DNA of 38,273 nt from an uncultured Bacteroidota bacterium (lineage in GTDB: Bacteria > Bacteroidota > Bacteroidia > Flavobacteriales > Flavobacteriaceae), in contig CACLQG010000009.1 of the NCBI GenBank assembly GCA_902609035.1, positions 1 through 38,273 on the forward strand. The letters are read 5' to 3'. This document shows, piece after piece, positions 19,576-27,970 of this stretch (position 1 is its first letter; every line of letters starts with the position of its first letter). The notes below the pieces were generated by a model. It searched no databases. It was not told where the DNA came from and saw only the letters and a list, made by a program, of their open reading frames with translations. Position numbers and translations under genes: made by a program.

Positions 19576-21003
19576 ATGGAGGGCTCTGCTGAAAAAATTT
19601 GGAATAATTGCTTGATTTTTATCAAGGACAATATCCATCAACAAGCCTACAAAACATGGTTTGAGCCTATTATTCCAATTAAAACAACAGAAAATTCCCT
19701 TAGCATTCAGGTTCCTAGCAAATTTTTTTACGAATGGCTTGAGGAACATTATGTAAAAATTTTAAAAGTGGCGCTCACCCGTGAGCTTGGTGAAGGTGCG
19801 AGACTGATTTACGTCATAAAAATGGAAAATACTTTTGGGAACAAAGCACCGTTTACTGAAAGTATTCCAAGTAGCAATCAATCTTTAGTCTTCGCCCAGC
19901 AAGTTGATGCTCCATTACAAACTTTTTCTAGTGAACTCAAAAATCCTTTTGTAATTCCTGGGATTAGAAACCTTCAAATAGAGTCACAACTCAATCCCAA
20001 TTATAATTTCGAAAATTTTTTAGAAGGCGACTCTAATCGATTGGCACGTTCTGCTGGAATGGCTGTCTCCAATAAGCCAGGTGGAACCTCTTTCAACCCA
20101 TTGATGATTTTTGGAGGGGTAGGCCTTGGCAAAACTCACCTCGCTCATGCTATTGGTGTTGAAATAAAAAATAAATACCCTGATAAAACAGCATTGTACA
20201 TCTCTGCAGAAAAGTTTACACAACAATACATCGAGTCAGTTAAGAAAAATACTCGAAACGATTTTATTCACTTTTATCAAGTTATTGATATTCTCATTAT
20301 AGATGATGTTCAATTTTTATCTGGAAAATCTGGAACTCAAGACGTCTTTTTTCACATTTTTAATCATTTACACCAGAATGGTAAACAAGTCATCATTACT
20401 TCCGATAAGGCACCTGTTGATATGCAAGACATTGAACAACGTTTGCTTTCTCGATTCAAATGGGGACTTTCAGCCGAGCTTCAAATACCAGACTTAGAAA
20501 CCAGAATTTCAATTCTCAAAAACAAGTTGTTCAGAGATGGAGTTACGATAAAAGATAATATTGTAGAATATGTTGCCAAAAACATCAAAACTAACGTTAG
20601 AGAATTAGAGGGGGCCATCATATCTCTTATTGCTCAGTCCTCATTTAACCGAGTAGATATTGATCTGGAACTCGCTAAAGAGATTGTTAACAAATTTGTT
20701 AAAAATACCAAGCGCGAGGTCTCTATTGACTACATACAGAAAGTTGTCTCAGAATACTTCCAAATGGATGTAGCTACACTGCAATCCAAAACCAGAAAAA
20801 GACACATTGTTCAAGCACGTCAACTCGCTATGTACTTTGCAAAAAAATTTACCAAAGCCTCACTTGCCAGTATAGGCTCCCAAATCGGTAAAAGAGACCA
20901 CGCTACGGTTCTCCATGCCTGCAAGACTGTTGATAACCTAAGTTTTACTGATAAACAGTTCAGAAAGTACGTAGAAGACCTCAATCAAAAACTTTCCCTT
21001 TGA
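19576..21003 (+). CDS. dnaA: Chromosomal replication initiator protein DnaA
   Basis: DnaA binds oriC and opens it for replication. The 475-residue protein shows domain I (about 1-90, WNNCLIFIKDNIHQQAYKTWFEP), a linker, and the AAA+ domain with Walker A GGVGLGKTHLAHA, Walker B LIIDDVQFLSGK and the arginine-finger region QRLLSRFKWGL. Domain IV has the DNA-binding signature GKRDHATVLHACKTV. The 179 bases upstream are extremely AT-rich with long A and T runs, but no TTATCCACA boxes are visible there. Downstream, nine bases after its stop, begins the remnant of the phosphatase gene that normally follows dnaA in flavobacteria. Confidence 0.97.
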   Translation: MEGSAEKIWNNCLIFIKDNIHQQAYKTWFEPIIPIKTTENSLSIQVPSKFFYEWLEEHYVKILKVALTRELGEGARLIYVIKMENTFGNKAPFTESIPSSNQSLVFAQQVDAPLQTFSSELKNPFVIPGIRNLQIESQLNPNYNFENFLEGDSNRLARSAGMAVSNKPGGTSFNPLMIFGGVGLGKTHLAHAIGVEIKNKYPDKTALYISAEKFTQQYIESVKKNTRNDFIHFYQVIDILIIDDVQFLSGKSGTQDVFFHIFNHLHQNGKQVIITSDKAPVDMQDIEQRLLSRFKWGLSAELQIPDLETRISILKNKLFRDGVTIKDNIVEYVAKNIKTNVRELEGAIISLIAQSSFNRVDIDLELAKEIVNKFVKNTKREVSIDYIQKVVSEYFQMDVATLQSKTRKRHIVQARQLAMYFAKKFTKASLASIGSQIGKRDHATVLHACKTVDNLSFTDKQFRKYVEDLNQKLSL

Positions 21004-21012
21004 ACCCTTGAT

Positions 21013-21424
21013 GTGAAAATTTACGTTTAAATAATTTGTTTTGGCAATTTTTTGATTCTCTACCGGCATAAGGTATTTTAAAAAGTAAATTACCCATAGA
21101 TATTTTTAAGTAGACTCGGGGGATTCTTTAGGATTTAATATTGTTAAGTCGACAGACCCAAGAATTATTGAAATAGTTGCACAAAACGGTATTAATATCT
21201 GTTAGCAGACTACCAGAAAATTCATGAATGAAAATTTCAATCGATTTAACAGAATATATGTCAAGGATAAAAATAATTTAGAAAATGTAAAACAAATAGC
21301 CATTACTGAGGTTGAAAGAAATAAAGTGACTTTACTTATGGAAAATAATGAAGTACCTAATCCTTATTATGGAAATGCTGATGTATTTAAAAAGGTGTTT
21401 GATCTAATCAATAATGCCTACTAA
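21013..21424 (+). pseudogene. Pseudogene: low-molecular-weight protein tyrosine phosphatase
   Basis: Read across three frames this segment recovers a whole LMW-PTP (normally about 150 residues). Frame starting 21013: VKIYV, TAA, IICFGNF, the remnant of the CxGNxCRSP active-site loop. Frame of 21057: SLPA, TAA (21069-21071), GILKSKLPIDIFK, matching the SPLAEGIL helix. Frame of 21110: VDSGDSLGF (family VDSAGT), then TDPRIIEIVAQNGINIC, TAG (21203-21205), RKFMNENFNRFNRIYVKDK, and the C-terminal NEVPNPYYGNADVF with the catalytic-loop DPYYG motif now NPYYG. At least two frameshifts and three stops, plus a ruined P-loop, make it non-functional. A 66-codon open stretch from the ATG at 21224 is only its tail. 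The location directly after dnaA is the conserved one in flavobacteria. Confidence 0.88.
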
Positions 21425-21456
21425 AGGATAAGTTTTCAAATACAAAATTCAGAATC

Positions 21457-22105
21457 ATGAGTGCTTAATGATATCTAATCGCCAACCCCCAAGGAGAAAA
21501 TATTAATTATGTATCATTTGATTATTGAAATGAAAAAGAAGCATGGAGGTTTATCTAAAAATATTTCCCAAAAAAAAATCAGATTTAGTAGTTTATCTTC
21601 TAAATAGATATACTTCTAAAGATGCGATATCAATCTATTTAACCGCTTTTATGATTGAAAAATATGGGTTAGATTTCAGACGCGGGTTGTCCTGGAATTG
21701 CTAATCCAAGTGCCATAATTCTCGAAAATGTATTTCAAAAAAAAATTAAAGTAAAACTCCTAATAAGACCCTCTTGAATACTTTTGGCAGTGATAAGCTC
21801 CAGTTTAAAGCAAGAAAAATTACTTTTAAGATTTACTTACCTACTAATAAAGTTGAAAGTAAAAATTATAAAAGCTCTAATATAAATCTCAAATATTTAA
21901 GCAAATTCAAATAATTATGGAAACGCACTATACAAATGAAAAGCTATTTAAGGACTTGAAACTTGTATTGGATATACAAACAAAACTTTACATTGCCTAC
22001 AAACTCGCTCATTAAAGGAGTTTATTAAAGAAGAATCATTTAATACAAAGAAAAACAAAAATCAGTTTTCATAAAAAACCAACCATCTTTATCCTTAACA
22101 AATGA
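21457..22105 (+). pseudogene. Pseudogene: tetrapyrrole-methylase family (RsmI-like) SAM-dependent methyltransferase
   Basis: About 215 codons of an RsmI-like methyltransferase can be followed in order through shifting frames. 21457: MSA, two stops, YLIANPQGEN (family LYLIPTPLGE). Then NEKEAWRFI, a TAA, and KYFPKK. A frameshift at a nine-A run leads into SDLVVYLLNRYTSKDAI. 21673-21708 holds the family signature ISDAGCPGIANP, continuing SAIILENVFQKKIKVKLLI, TGA (21775-21777), ILLAVISS. Later come IYLPTNKVESKN (family GYLPIDKSERK), IIMETHYTNEKLFKDLK (family ETPYRN) and finally HKKPTIFILNK with the ancestral TGA at 22103-22105, two bases from the mltG stop. Frameshifts and stops rule out function. 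Confidence 0.88.
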
Positions 22106-22107
22106 AT

Positions 22108-23151
22108 TTAACGGTAAATTCTGTTTCGGTTAAGCCAATTGGTATATATTTTTTTGTTTGAGTTATGTTCCTTGACATTTTTAGCAAATAAATGATATCC
22201 AGGGTTATTGGGATTTGCTACAAAATATAAATAATGATGTTGTTCAGGATTCAAAACTGCCTCTATCGAAGATATGTCGGGCATGATAATTGGACCAGGA
22301 GGTAAACCTCTGTATTTATAGGTATTATAGGGTGATTTGATTTTTAAATCCTTGAAAAGAACCCTTCTTATTATAGTATCAAAATTCTGATATTTGAGTT
22401 TCATGGCATAAATCACCGTGGGATCTGCCTGTAACTTCATCTTTTTTTTGAGCCTATTTAGGTATACTCCCGCCACTCGGTCACGCTCATCAACTTTTTG
22501 AGTCTCTTTCTGAACTATTGCGGCCAAGTTAATTACCTGTAGCGCACTCAACCCTTGGGCAGCAGCTTTGTTTTTTCTGGTCTCAGACCAAAATCTTTGA
22601 TAATAACTCCACATCTTATTCCTAAAATTCTCTGCCGAAGTATTCCAAAAAAAATCATAGCTGTTGGGTAAATACATACTCAAGATGTTTTCTTTGGTAA
22701 ACCCTTTTGAGTCCAAAAAATTGGGGTCCAAGAAAGCTTTTATCAATGCTGTACTATCGGCTGCAACTTGTTGTGCAATCCTACCTGCCAAATCTTCCAA
22801 ACGCTCCTGGTTATTGAAAGTAACCCTAACTGTTAGGCTTTTAGAACGTAGTGTATTGATGATATCATTATTATTACTGCCCTTTAATAATACGTATTTA
22901 CCAGGTTTTACCCGATTTATATAGTCTTTCTTTTTGGCAGCTAAAGTAAAATAAGAAATAGATTTCAAATAAGGGGTCAATATCGATTTCAGCTCCATAA
23001 ATTCATAACCCTCACCTACATAAATATATATCTTCTCTTCCTCGAATACAGTATTGTCCCAAAAAAAAATTTTACCGAATAAATAAACAAAATAAAACCC
23101 AAAAGCCAACCCTGTTATCAAGATAACAATCAGAATTTCTCTTCGATACAT
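22108..23151 (-). CDS. mltG: Endolytic transglycosylase MltG
   Basis: MltG (YceG-like) cleaves nascent peptidoglycan strands within the inner-membrane periplasmic face. The 347-residue protein has a single N-terminal membrane anchor (EILIVILITGLAFGFYFVYLF), a LysM-like segment, and the catalytic domain with the Glu in LAAIVQKETQK, followed by VAGVYLNRL, LQADPTVIYA and the conserved SPYNTYKYRGLPPGPI. Its end is convergent with the methyltransferase pseudogene, two bases apart. It is the third gene of dapF-GNAT-mltG, with a two-base gap after the acetyltransferase. Confidence 0.95.
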   Translation of the reverse strand: MYRREILIVILITGLAFGFYFVYLFGKIFFWDNTVFEEEKIYIYVGEGYEFMELKSILTPYLKSISYFTLAAKKKDYINRVKPGKYVLLKGSNNNDIINTLRSKSLTVRVTFNNQERLEDLAGRIAQQVAADSTALIKAFLDPNFLDSKGFTKENILSMYLPNSYDFFWNTSAENFRNKMWSYYQRFWSETRKNKAAAQGLSALQVINLAAIVQKETQKVDERDRVAGVYLNRLKKKMKLQADPTVIYAMKLKYQNFDTIIRRVLFKDLKIKSPYNTYKYRGLPPGPIIMPDISSIEAVLNPEQHHYLYFVANPNNPGYHLFAKNVKEHNSNKKIYTNWLNRNRIYR

Positions 23152-23153
23152 GA

Positions 23154-23672
23154 TCAGATGATTTTTTGATAAATAAATTCATCATGAAACTGGTCATCGT
23201 AAAAATTCCAATCTTTTTTTTTCCCAACAAAAACATAACCCTCACCTTTGAAAAGTTCGACACTGGCTTTATTTTCAACTGCAATGTGAGCATATAGCTG
23301 ATGGAGCTGGAGATGTTTTTTGGCATAAGAATCTATTAATTGAAGTGCTGCGGTTCCATAGCCTCGTTCTCGACTTTCCTTTTGGACAACTAATCCCACC
23401 GCTGCTCTGTGGTGAAGTGGTTCATAATCAAATAAATCAACAAACCCTACAGGTAGATTATTTTCAATGATAATCGTAAATTTTATCTGACGAATTTCAA
23501 AGATATGTTTGTGTGCGTTGGTGATATAGTTTTTGAGTAAATGCTTGGAATAAGGTTGTGACCGATTGGAATATTTCCATAAATCGGTATCATTTTCCAA
23601 TTCAAAAAGTAAGTCTATGTCCTCAGGTTCTATGGCCCTAAGGATTACATCTTTATTTTCTAGTTGCATCAT
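23154..23672 (-). CDS. GNAT family N-acetyltransferase
   Basis: A 172-residue acetyltransferase of the RimJ/RimL-like GNAT class: N-terminal VILRAIEPEDIDLLFELEN, the central GFVDLFDYEPLHHRAAVGLVV strands, the acetyl-CoA pyrophosphate loop ESRERGYGTAALQLI (Q/RxxGxG/A) and the late AHIAVENKASVELFKGEGY motif. The substrate is unknown; spermidine/diamine or protein acetylation are both represented in this class. It starts within the last four bases of dapF and ends two bases before mltG, so all three are likely expressed together. The first codons encode Met-Met, so the start may be either. Confidence 0.88.
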   Translation of the reverse strand: MMQLENKDVILRAIEPEDIDLLFELENDTDLWKYSNRSQPYSKHLLKNYITNAHKHIFEIRQIKFTIIIENNLPVGFVDLFDYEPLHHRAAVGLVVQKESRERGYGTAALQLIDSYAKKHLQLHQLYAHIAVENKASVELFKGEGYVFVGKKKDWNFYDDQFHDEFIYQKII

Positions 23673-24454
23673 TTTAGACTGATATTACCAGAATAAACAA
23701 AATCTGCTGGACCAGTCAAATGAATGTTCTTATACCGTCCGGCATCCATAGTGAATGATACTAGCAACTCTCCTCCCAAGGCATGGATACTTAATACATT
23801 TACAGATGTTAGCCCATTTGAATGAGCAGCAATAGCTGCCGCCACTGCACCTGTTCCACAAGCCAAAGTCTCATACTCTACCCCTCTTTCGTAAGTTCTA
23901 ATTTTGAATTCTCTCTCATTTAATTTTTCAACAAAATTAGCATTAGAACCTAATTCAAAATAAGGAGAACCATATCGAATGGCAGCCCCGCGTTCCTTAA
24001 CGTTTACCTCCGCTACATCATTCACAAACTCAATATGATGTGGGGAGCCAGTATCTAGGAAAACTGAAGTGCCTCTCTTTTCAATATAACTTACGTCTCC
24101 CATTTGTATACTAACTAAATGATCGTCATTTCTTGATGCTTTATGAATACCATCTAAGGTTTCAAATGTTCCTTCACTCCCTACGACACTTTGCTTTTGA
24201 GCAAAGGCATAAACGCAACGACTTCCATTTCCACAAAGACTGCTGGGCTTACCATCCGAATTAAAATACAACATTTTAAAGTTGGAACGTTCTGAAGTTC
24301 TCATTAGAATGAATCCGTCAGCACCAATTCCAAAATGACGATCACAAATTTTTTGGATAAGGTCAATTTCCTTGTAAGGAAAAGTTTCTTCTCTGTCGTC
24401 GATAATTACAAAATCATTTCCCGCTCCTTGATATTTATCAAAATTAAAATTCAT
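23669..24454 (-). CDS. dapF: Diaminopimelate epimerase
   Basis: DapF converts LL- to meso-diaminopimelate for lysine and peptidoglycan. The 261-residue protein opens with FDKYQGAGNDFVIIDDR, has the first catalytic Cys in LCGNGSRC (C74), the conserved GSPHHIEFV, and the second catalytic Cys in LACGTGAVAAA. Both thiols of the two-base mechanism are present. It is the first gene of dapF-GNAT-mltG (four-base overlap with the acetyltransferase) and is divergent from the DegP-like protease, with 106 bases between. Confidence 0.96.
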   Translation of the reverse strand: MNFNFDKYQGAGNDFVIIDDREETFPYKEIDLIQKICDRHFGIGADGFILMRTSERSNFKMLYFNSDGKPSSLCGNGSRCVYAFAQKQSVVGSEGTFETLDGIHKASRNDDHLVSIQMGDVSYIEKRGTSVFLDTGSPHHIEFVNDVAEVNVKERGAAIRYGSPYFELGSNANFVEKLNEREFKIRTYERGVEYETLACGTGAVAAAIAAHSNGLTSVNVLSIHALGGELLVSFTMDAGRYKNIHLTGPADFVYSGNISLK

Positions 24455-24514
24455 AAAGCTAATTTAGGAAAAAATTAACCTCGATAAATCTGTTAAATAG
24501 TCGTTAAATGATTT

Positions 24515-24543
24515 ATAAATAAAAAATAGAATTTATAATTTTG
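24515..24543 (+). promoter_or_regulatory. Candidate promoter of the DegP-like protease gene
   Basis: TAATTTTG at 24536-24543 is a full TAnnTTTG match 17 bases before the ATG at 24561. A weak -33 (TTTA rather than TTTG) ends about 20 bases upstream of it. Confidence 0.5.
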
Positions 24544-24560
24544 TGGTTTAAAAAATAAAA

Positions 24561-25949
24561 ATGCATATGAAATCTACCTTAAAAAATATTATGATTGCTG
24601 TATTAAGTGCTGTCATCACCATCTCAGTTCATAATTATTTTTCAAATGACAAAGTTAAAATTGTAGAAAATGAAAAGACTAACTTGATACCCACTACCTA
24701 TAGTTTCAACACCAATCGGGTAGCAGCTGAGATGACAGATTTTACGATTGCAGCAGAAAAGACAGTCAATGCTGTGGTACACGTAAAAAACACCAGTATT
24801 AAAAAAAATAATGTATCCAGTTGGCTGAAGAATTTTTATGGTGATGCCTACGACGAAAAAAGAATCGGCACGGGATCGGGAGTCATCGTTTCCCCAGATG
24901 GATTGATCATTACTAATTACCACGTCATAGAAGATGCATCTGAAATTCAGGTAACTTCAAATAAAAATAAAACATATATTGCTGAAATCGTAGGATCAGA
25001 TCCTAATACGGATTTGGCAGTTTTAAAAATTATCACTGACGAGTCTCTGCCTTTTATCACTTTTGGCAATTCAGATTTAGCCAGAATTGGCGAATGGGTT
25101 CTGGCTGTAGGAAATCCATTCAACCTTAACTCAACAGTAACCGCTGGAATAATTAGTGCCAAATCGAGAGACCTTAACGAAAGAGATAGTAAAAACCAAT
25201 CCTTTATTCAGACAGATGCAGCAGTTAACATGGGTAATAGTGGTGGCGCACTGGTCAACACAAATGGGGAAATGATAGGTATTAATACCGCTATATCATC
25301 TATTACAGGTGGATTTGTAGGCTATTCTTTTGCTGTTCCTAGTAATATTGTGAAAAAAGTTTTTGAGGACCTAATTGAGTATGGAAATGTTCAAAAAGGA
25401 CTATTGGGTGTCTCTGGTAGTGCGCTTAATGCTGAATTAGCTGAAAAATTTGAAGTGAATGAAACACAAGGGTTTCTTATCGGTGAAGTAATCGAAGGAA
25501 TGGGGGCCTCAGAAGCAGGACTAAAAAGCGGTGATATTATAAAAAAGGTGGACAATGTTAAAATCAATTCCTTTTCGGATTTGACCGGTTATCTCTCTAC
25601 AAAACGACCTGGAAAAAAAGTCCAAGTGATTTACAGCAGAGATGGAGTAAAAGATCAAATAACTGTGACCCTAATGAAAACAAATTCCACCCAATTTCTA
25701 GGCATGTACCTAAAAAATATCAATAGTGACGAAAAAGAATATTTTAAGATTGAAAATGGGGTAATTATTAAGGATCTGGCCAATCAACGCCTCTACAGAT
25801 ATGGAATTGATGAAGGCTTTATTATTCTGGAAATCAACAACAAAAAAATCAAGAATGTAGCAGATCTTGATGCATTTGATTACGAAAACCTTTCAAGTAT
25901 CTTATTCCTGAAACCCAACGGCGAAAGAGAAAGAATAATTTTTGAATAA
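24561..25949 (+). CDS. DegP/HtrA-type periplasmic serine protease
   Basis: A 462-residue trypsin-like protease and chaperone of the HtrA family for envelope protein quality control. An uncleaved or cleaved N-terminal signal (IMIAVLSAVITISV) precedes the protease domain with the catalytic triad His (ITNYHVI), Asp (PNTDLAVLK) and Ser (AAVNMGNSGGALV). A first PDZ domain follows (LLGVSGSALNAELAEKF ... EAGLKSGDIIKKVDN). A second, weakly conserved PDZ-like region runs to the C-terminus (QFLGMYLKNI ... GIDEGFIILEINNKKI). ATG at 24561 and at 24567 are both possible starts. It is divergent from dapF and followed by a 776-base gap. Confidence 0.94.
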   Translation: MHMKSTLKNIMIAVLSAVITISVHNYFSNDKVKIVENEKTNLIPTTYSFNTNRVAAEMTDFTIAAEKTVNAVVHVKNTSIKKNNVSSWLKNFYGDAYDEKRIGTGSGVIVSPDGLIITNYHVIEDASEIQVTSNKNKTYIAEIVGSDPNTDLAVLKIITDESLPFITFGNSDLARIGEWVLAVGNPFNLNSTVTAGIISAKSRDLNERDSKNQSFIQTDAAVNMGNSGGALVNTNGEMIGINTAISSITGGFVGYSFAVPSNIVKKVFEDLIEYGNVQKGLLGVSGSALNAELAEKFEVNETQGFLIGEVIEGMGASEAGLKSGDIIKKVDNVKINSFSDLTGYLSTKRPGKKVQVIYSRDGVKDQITVTLMKTNSTQFLGMYLKNINSDEKEYFKIENGVIIKDLANQRLYRYGIDEGFIILEINNKKIKNVADLDAFDYENLSSILFLKPNGERERIIFE

Positions 25950-26040
25950 ACCGTTTGTAATAAAAAAAATTGACGTTTTGCATTTGAGTTTTTTGTCGGT
26001 TATGTTGCATTAAATAATATTTTAAGTTAAAGTTCAAAAT

Positions 26041-26439
26041 AATTTTAGTTTTGGATTTACAAATGATGATTTTTATAAAATATTAGAATTGGATTTAATA
26101 ACCCCAAAAAAAATTTATGAATATCAGTACTTTTCCCGAGGCTTAAATAGACTTTTATATTTACAACGATGATAGATTTAAATTACCTCTATTTGCAAGA
26201 AATTCATTATTATAATTAATGTATACTATTCCAATATCCAAGCTTGTTGAAGAAATTATTTAAGTTTAAGAAATTACTTTAAATAACTAAATGTATTTTA
26301 GTAATTAATTCAAAAACTAAGTTTGATCAAAAAATTCACCGAAAAAAAATCCCAAAAAAATATCGACCATCGTTTGTATGGATATTTTATCAAAGGATTT
26401 GAAAAAATATTATTTTATAAATCAAAAAATGCATTATAG
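26041..26439 (+). pseudogene. Possible decayed protein gene, unidentified (in the degP-trmD gap)
   Basis: The gap 25950-26725 has no intact gene. On the plus strand, three protein-like stretches in different frames follow one another. 26041-26172 reads with FGFTNDDFYKILELDL and KKIYEYQYFSRGLNRLLY to a TGA. A fragment to 26215 reads YNDDRFKLPLFARNSLL. 26305-26439 reads 44 codons including LIKKFTEKKSQKNID and HRLYGYFIKGFEKILFYK to a TAG. This resembles the pattern of the two proven pseudogenes after dnaA, but I recognise no family and the fragments could be chance in AT-rich DNA. The rest of the gap (25950-26040, 26440-26725) shows only AT-rich sequence with scattered stops in all frames. Bounds are approximate. 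Confidence 0.38.
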
Positions 26440-26725
26440 ATGATTGGATTTGTTTTAATTTGAAAAAGATTGAAAAACTTAGATAGGTTTTAAACTGAAT
26501 CCTCTTGAATATTTTTAAATCATTTAGTTAGCAGAATTCATGTCACTTTAGAGAATTAAGCTAATCATAGTTAAGTATCTCTAGAATCAGTAAAATCATT
26601 ATTTTGATTAATTAAATTACTGAGGCTAAATCATTAAATTGGTTTCTTAATTAAAAGATAATTCTTCCCATAAAAAGTCCCCAAAAGTTTTGGTAGTTTT
26701 TTTATTTATAAAATCTTTGTAGTAT

Positions 26726-27409
26726 ATGCATATAGATATTATTACTCTTTTCCCAGAATTACTTAACAGTCCATTTGAGGCCTCTATTCTTAATCGCGCC
26801 ATAAAAGCAAAAAAAGTAATCGTCAATTTTCATAACCCAAGGGAATATGCACAAAACAATCAAAAGCAAGTGGACGATTACCCCTTTGGAGGGGGAGCTG
26901 GAATGGTGATGATGATTGAACCAATTGACCTTTGCATCAAAAAACTCAAGAGAGAACGAACTTATGACGAAATTATTTATCTTACCCCAGATGGTGAGGA
27001 GCTCAACCAATTTGTATCCAATACCTTATCTACCAAAAAAAATATGATTATACTTTGTGGGCATTATAAAGGAGTAGACCAACGTGTAAGGGATCATCTG
27101 GTAACCCGTGAAATTTCGATTGGTGATTTTGTCCTCTCTGGTGGGGAACTAGCAGCTGCAATTCTGTGTGACAGTATCATCCGACTAATACCAGGAGTCT
27201 TGGGAGATGAATCCTCTGCACTTTCAGACAGCTTTCAAGATGGTTTGTTGGCTCCGCCCATTTATACGCGTCCTGCTAATTACAAAGGTTGGGAAGTCCC
27301 TCCAATTCTCACCTCAGGAAACACCCCAGAAGTAGAAAAATGGAGAGAAAAAAAAGCCATAGAAAAAACAAAAAACGTAAGACCAGATATGATTGACGAT
27401 CATGGGTGA
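26726..27409 (+). CDS. trmD: tRNA (guanine37-N1)-methyltransferase
   Basis: TrmD methylates G37 next to the anticodon and thereby prevents +1 frameshifting. The 227-residue SPOUT enzyme shows DIITLFPELLNSPFEASI at the N-terminus, DYPFGGGAGMVM, the knot segment ILCGHYKGVDQRV, and the SAM-binding ISIGDFVLSGGELAA followed by RLIPGVLGDESSALSDSF. The C-terminal domain ends PDMIDDHG. rplS follows 109 bases downstream behind its own promoter candidate. rpsP and rimM, frequent partners in other phyla, are absent here. Confidence 0.96.
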   Translation: MHIDIITLFPELLNSPFEASILNRAIKAKKVIVNFHNPREYAQNNQKQVDDYPFGGGAGMVMMIEPIDLCIKKLKRERTYDEIIYLTPDGEELNQFVSNTLSTKKNMIILCGHYKGVDQRVRDHLVTREISIGDFVLSGGELAAAILCDSIIRLIPGVLGDESSALSDSFQDGLLAPPIYTRPANYKGWEVPPILTSGNTPEVEKWREKKAIEKTKNVRPDMIDDHG

Positions 27410-27437
27410 TTTTTTATCTTTTAAACTTTACTAATTA

Positions 27438-27467
27438 TTGTTTAAATAAAAAATAATCTTAGATTTG
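27438..27467 (+). promoter_or_regulatory. Promoter of rplS (TTG-N19-TAGATTTG)
   Basis: TTG at 27438-27440 and TAGATTTG at 27460-27467 are separated by 19 bases. This is a full match to the Bacteroidota sigma-A pattern TTG-N17-23-TAnnTTTG, 51 bases before the rplS ATG, implying a leader of roughly 45 bases. Confidence 0.7.
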
Positions 27468-27518
27468 CGTTTTATTAGTTAAATTGAGATTTTAATAAAG
27501 TCTATTATCAGCAAAGAA

Positions 27519-27863
27519 ATGGAGGCACTCATCAACTATATCCAAGATGAATTCATTCAAAAAAAAAGTTTCCCTAAATTTTCAGCTGGAGATACAATAA
27601 CTGTTTATTACGAAATTCGTGAGGGTGACAAAGTAAGAACTCAGTTTTTTCGAGGAGTAGTTATCCAAGTTAAAGGTGAAGGCCTCTCTAAATCGTTTAC
27701 GATAAGAAAAATGTCTGGTACAATTGGGGTAGAAAGAATTTTCCCACTTAACTTACCGACGATTCAAAAAATTGAAATCAATAAAAAAGGTAAAGTAAGA
27801 CGCTCGAGAATTTATTACTTCAAAAATTTAAAAGGTAAGAAAGCCCGAATAAAAGAACAATAA
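27519..27863 (+). CDS. rplS: 50S ribosomal protein L19
   Basis: L19 lies at the 30S-50S interface. The 114-residue protein has the family blocks FSAGDTITVYYEIREGDK, RTQFFRGVVIQVKGEGL, SFTIRKMSGTIGVERIFPL, and the basic C-terminal GKVRRSRIYYFKNLKGKKARIKE. The length is typical. It follows trmD on the same strand, as in many bacteria, but with a strong promoter of its own just upstream. No convincing terminator hairpin was seen between it and icd. Confidence 0.97.
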   Translation: MEALINYIQDEFIQKKSFPKFSAGDTITVYYEIREGDKVRTQFFRGVVIQVKGEGLSKSFTIRKMSGTIGVERIFPLNLPTIQKIEINKKGKVRRSRIYYFKNLKGKKARIKEQ

Positions 27864-27915
27864 ACAGATTAATCGTTTTTAAGCGGCTTTTTTGTGCCAT
27901 AAATTGTGACTCTGC

Positions 27916-27948
27916 TTGTTAAAGTAAGCGCCTCCTTCATTATATTTG
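27916..27948 (+). promoter_or_regulatory. Candidate promoter of icd (TTG-N22-TATATTTG)
   Basis: TTG at 27916-27918 and TATATTTG at 27941-27948 with 22-base spacing, 22 bases before the icd ATG. This falls within the accepted TTG-N17-23-TAnnTTTG range. Confidence 0.55.
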
Positions 27949-27970
27949 CTTAACCTTTAATAAAATTTAA

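Noticed and set aside
21224..21424. 66-codon open frame taken as a small standalone gene
   Set aside because: It is the C-terminal part of the LMW tyrosine phosphatase pseudogene; the same frame continues upstream with family sequence beyond a TAG at 21203.
21013..22105. Programmed frameshifting or stop-codon readthrough to express the two genes after dnaA
   Set aside because: There are several independent stops and frame changes in each gene plus loss of active-site residues, which fits decay rather than recoding.
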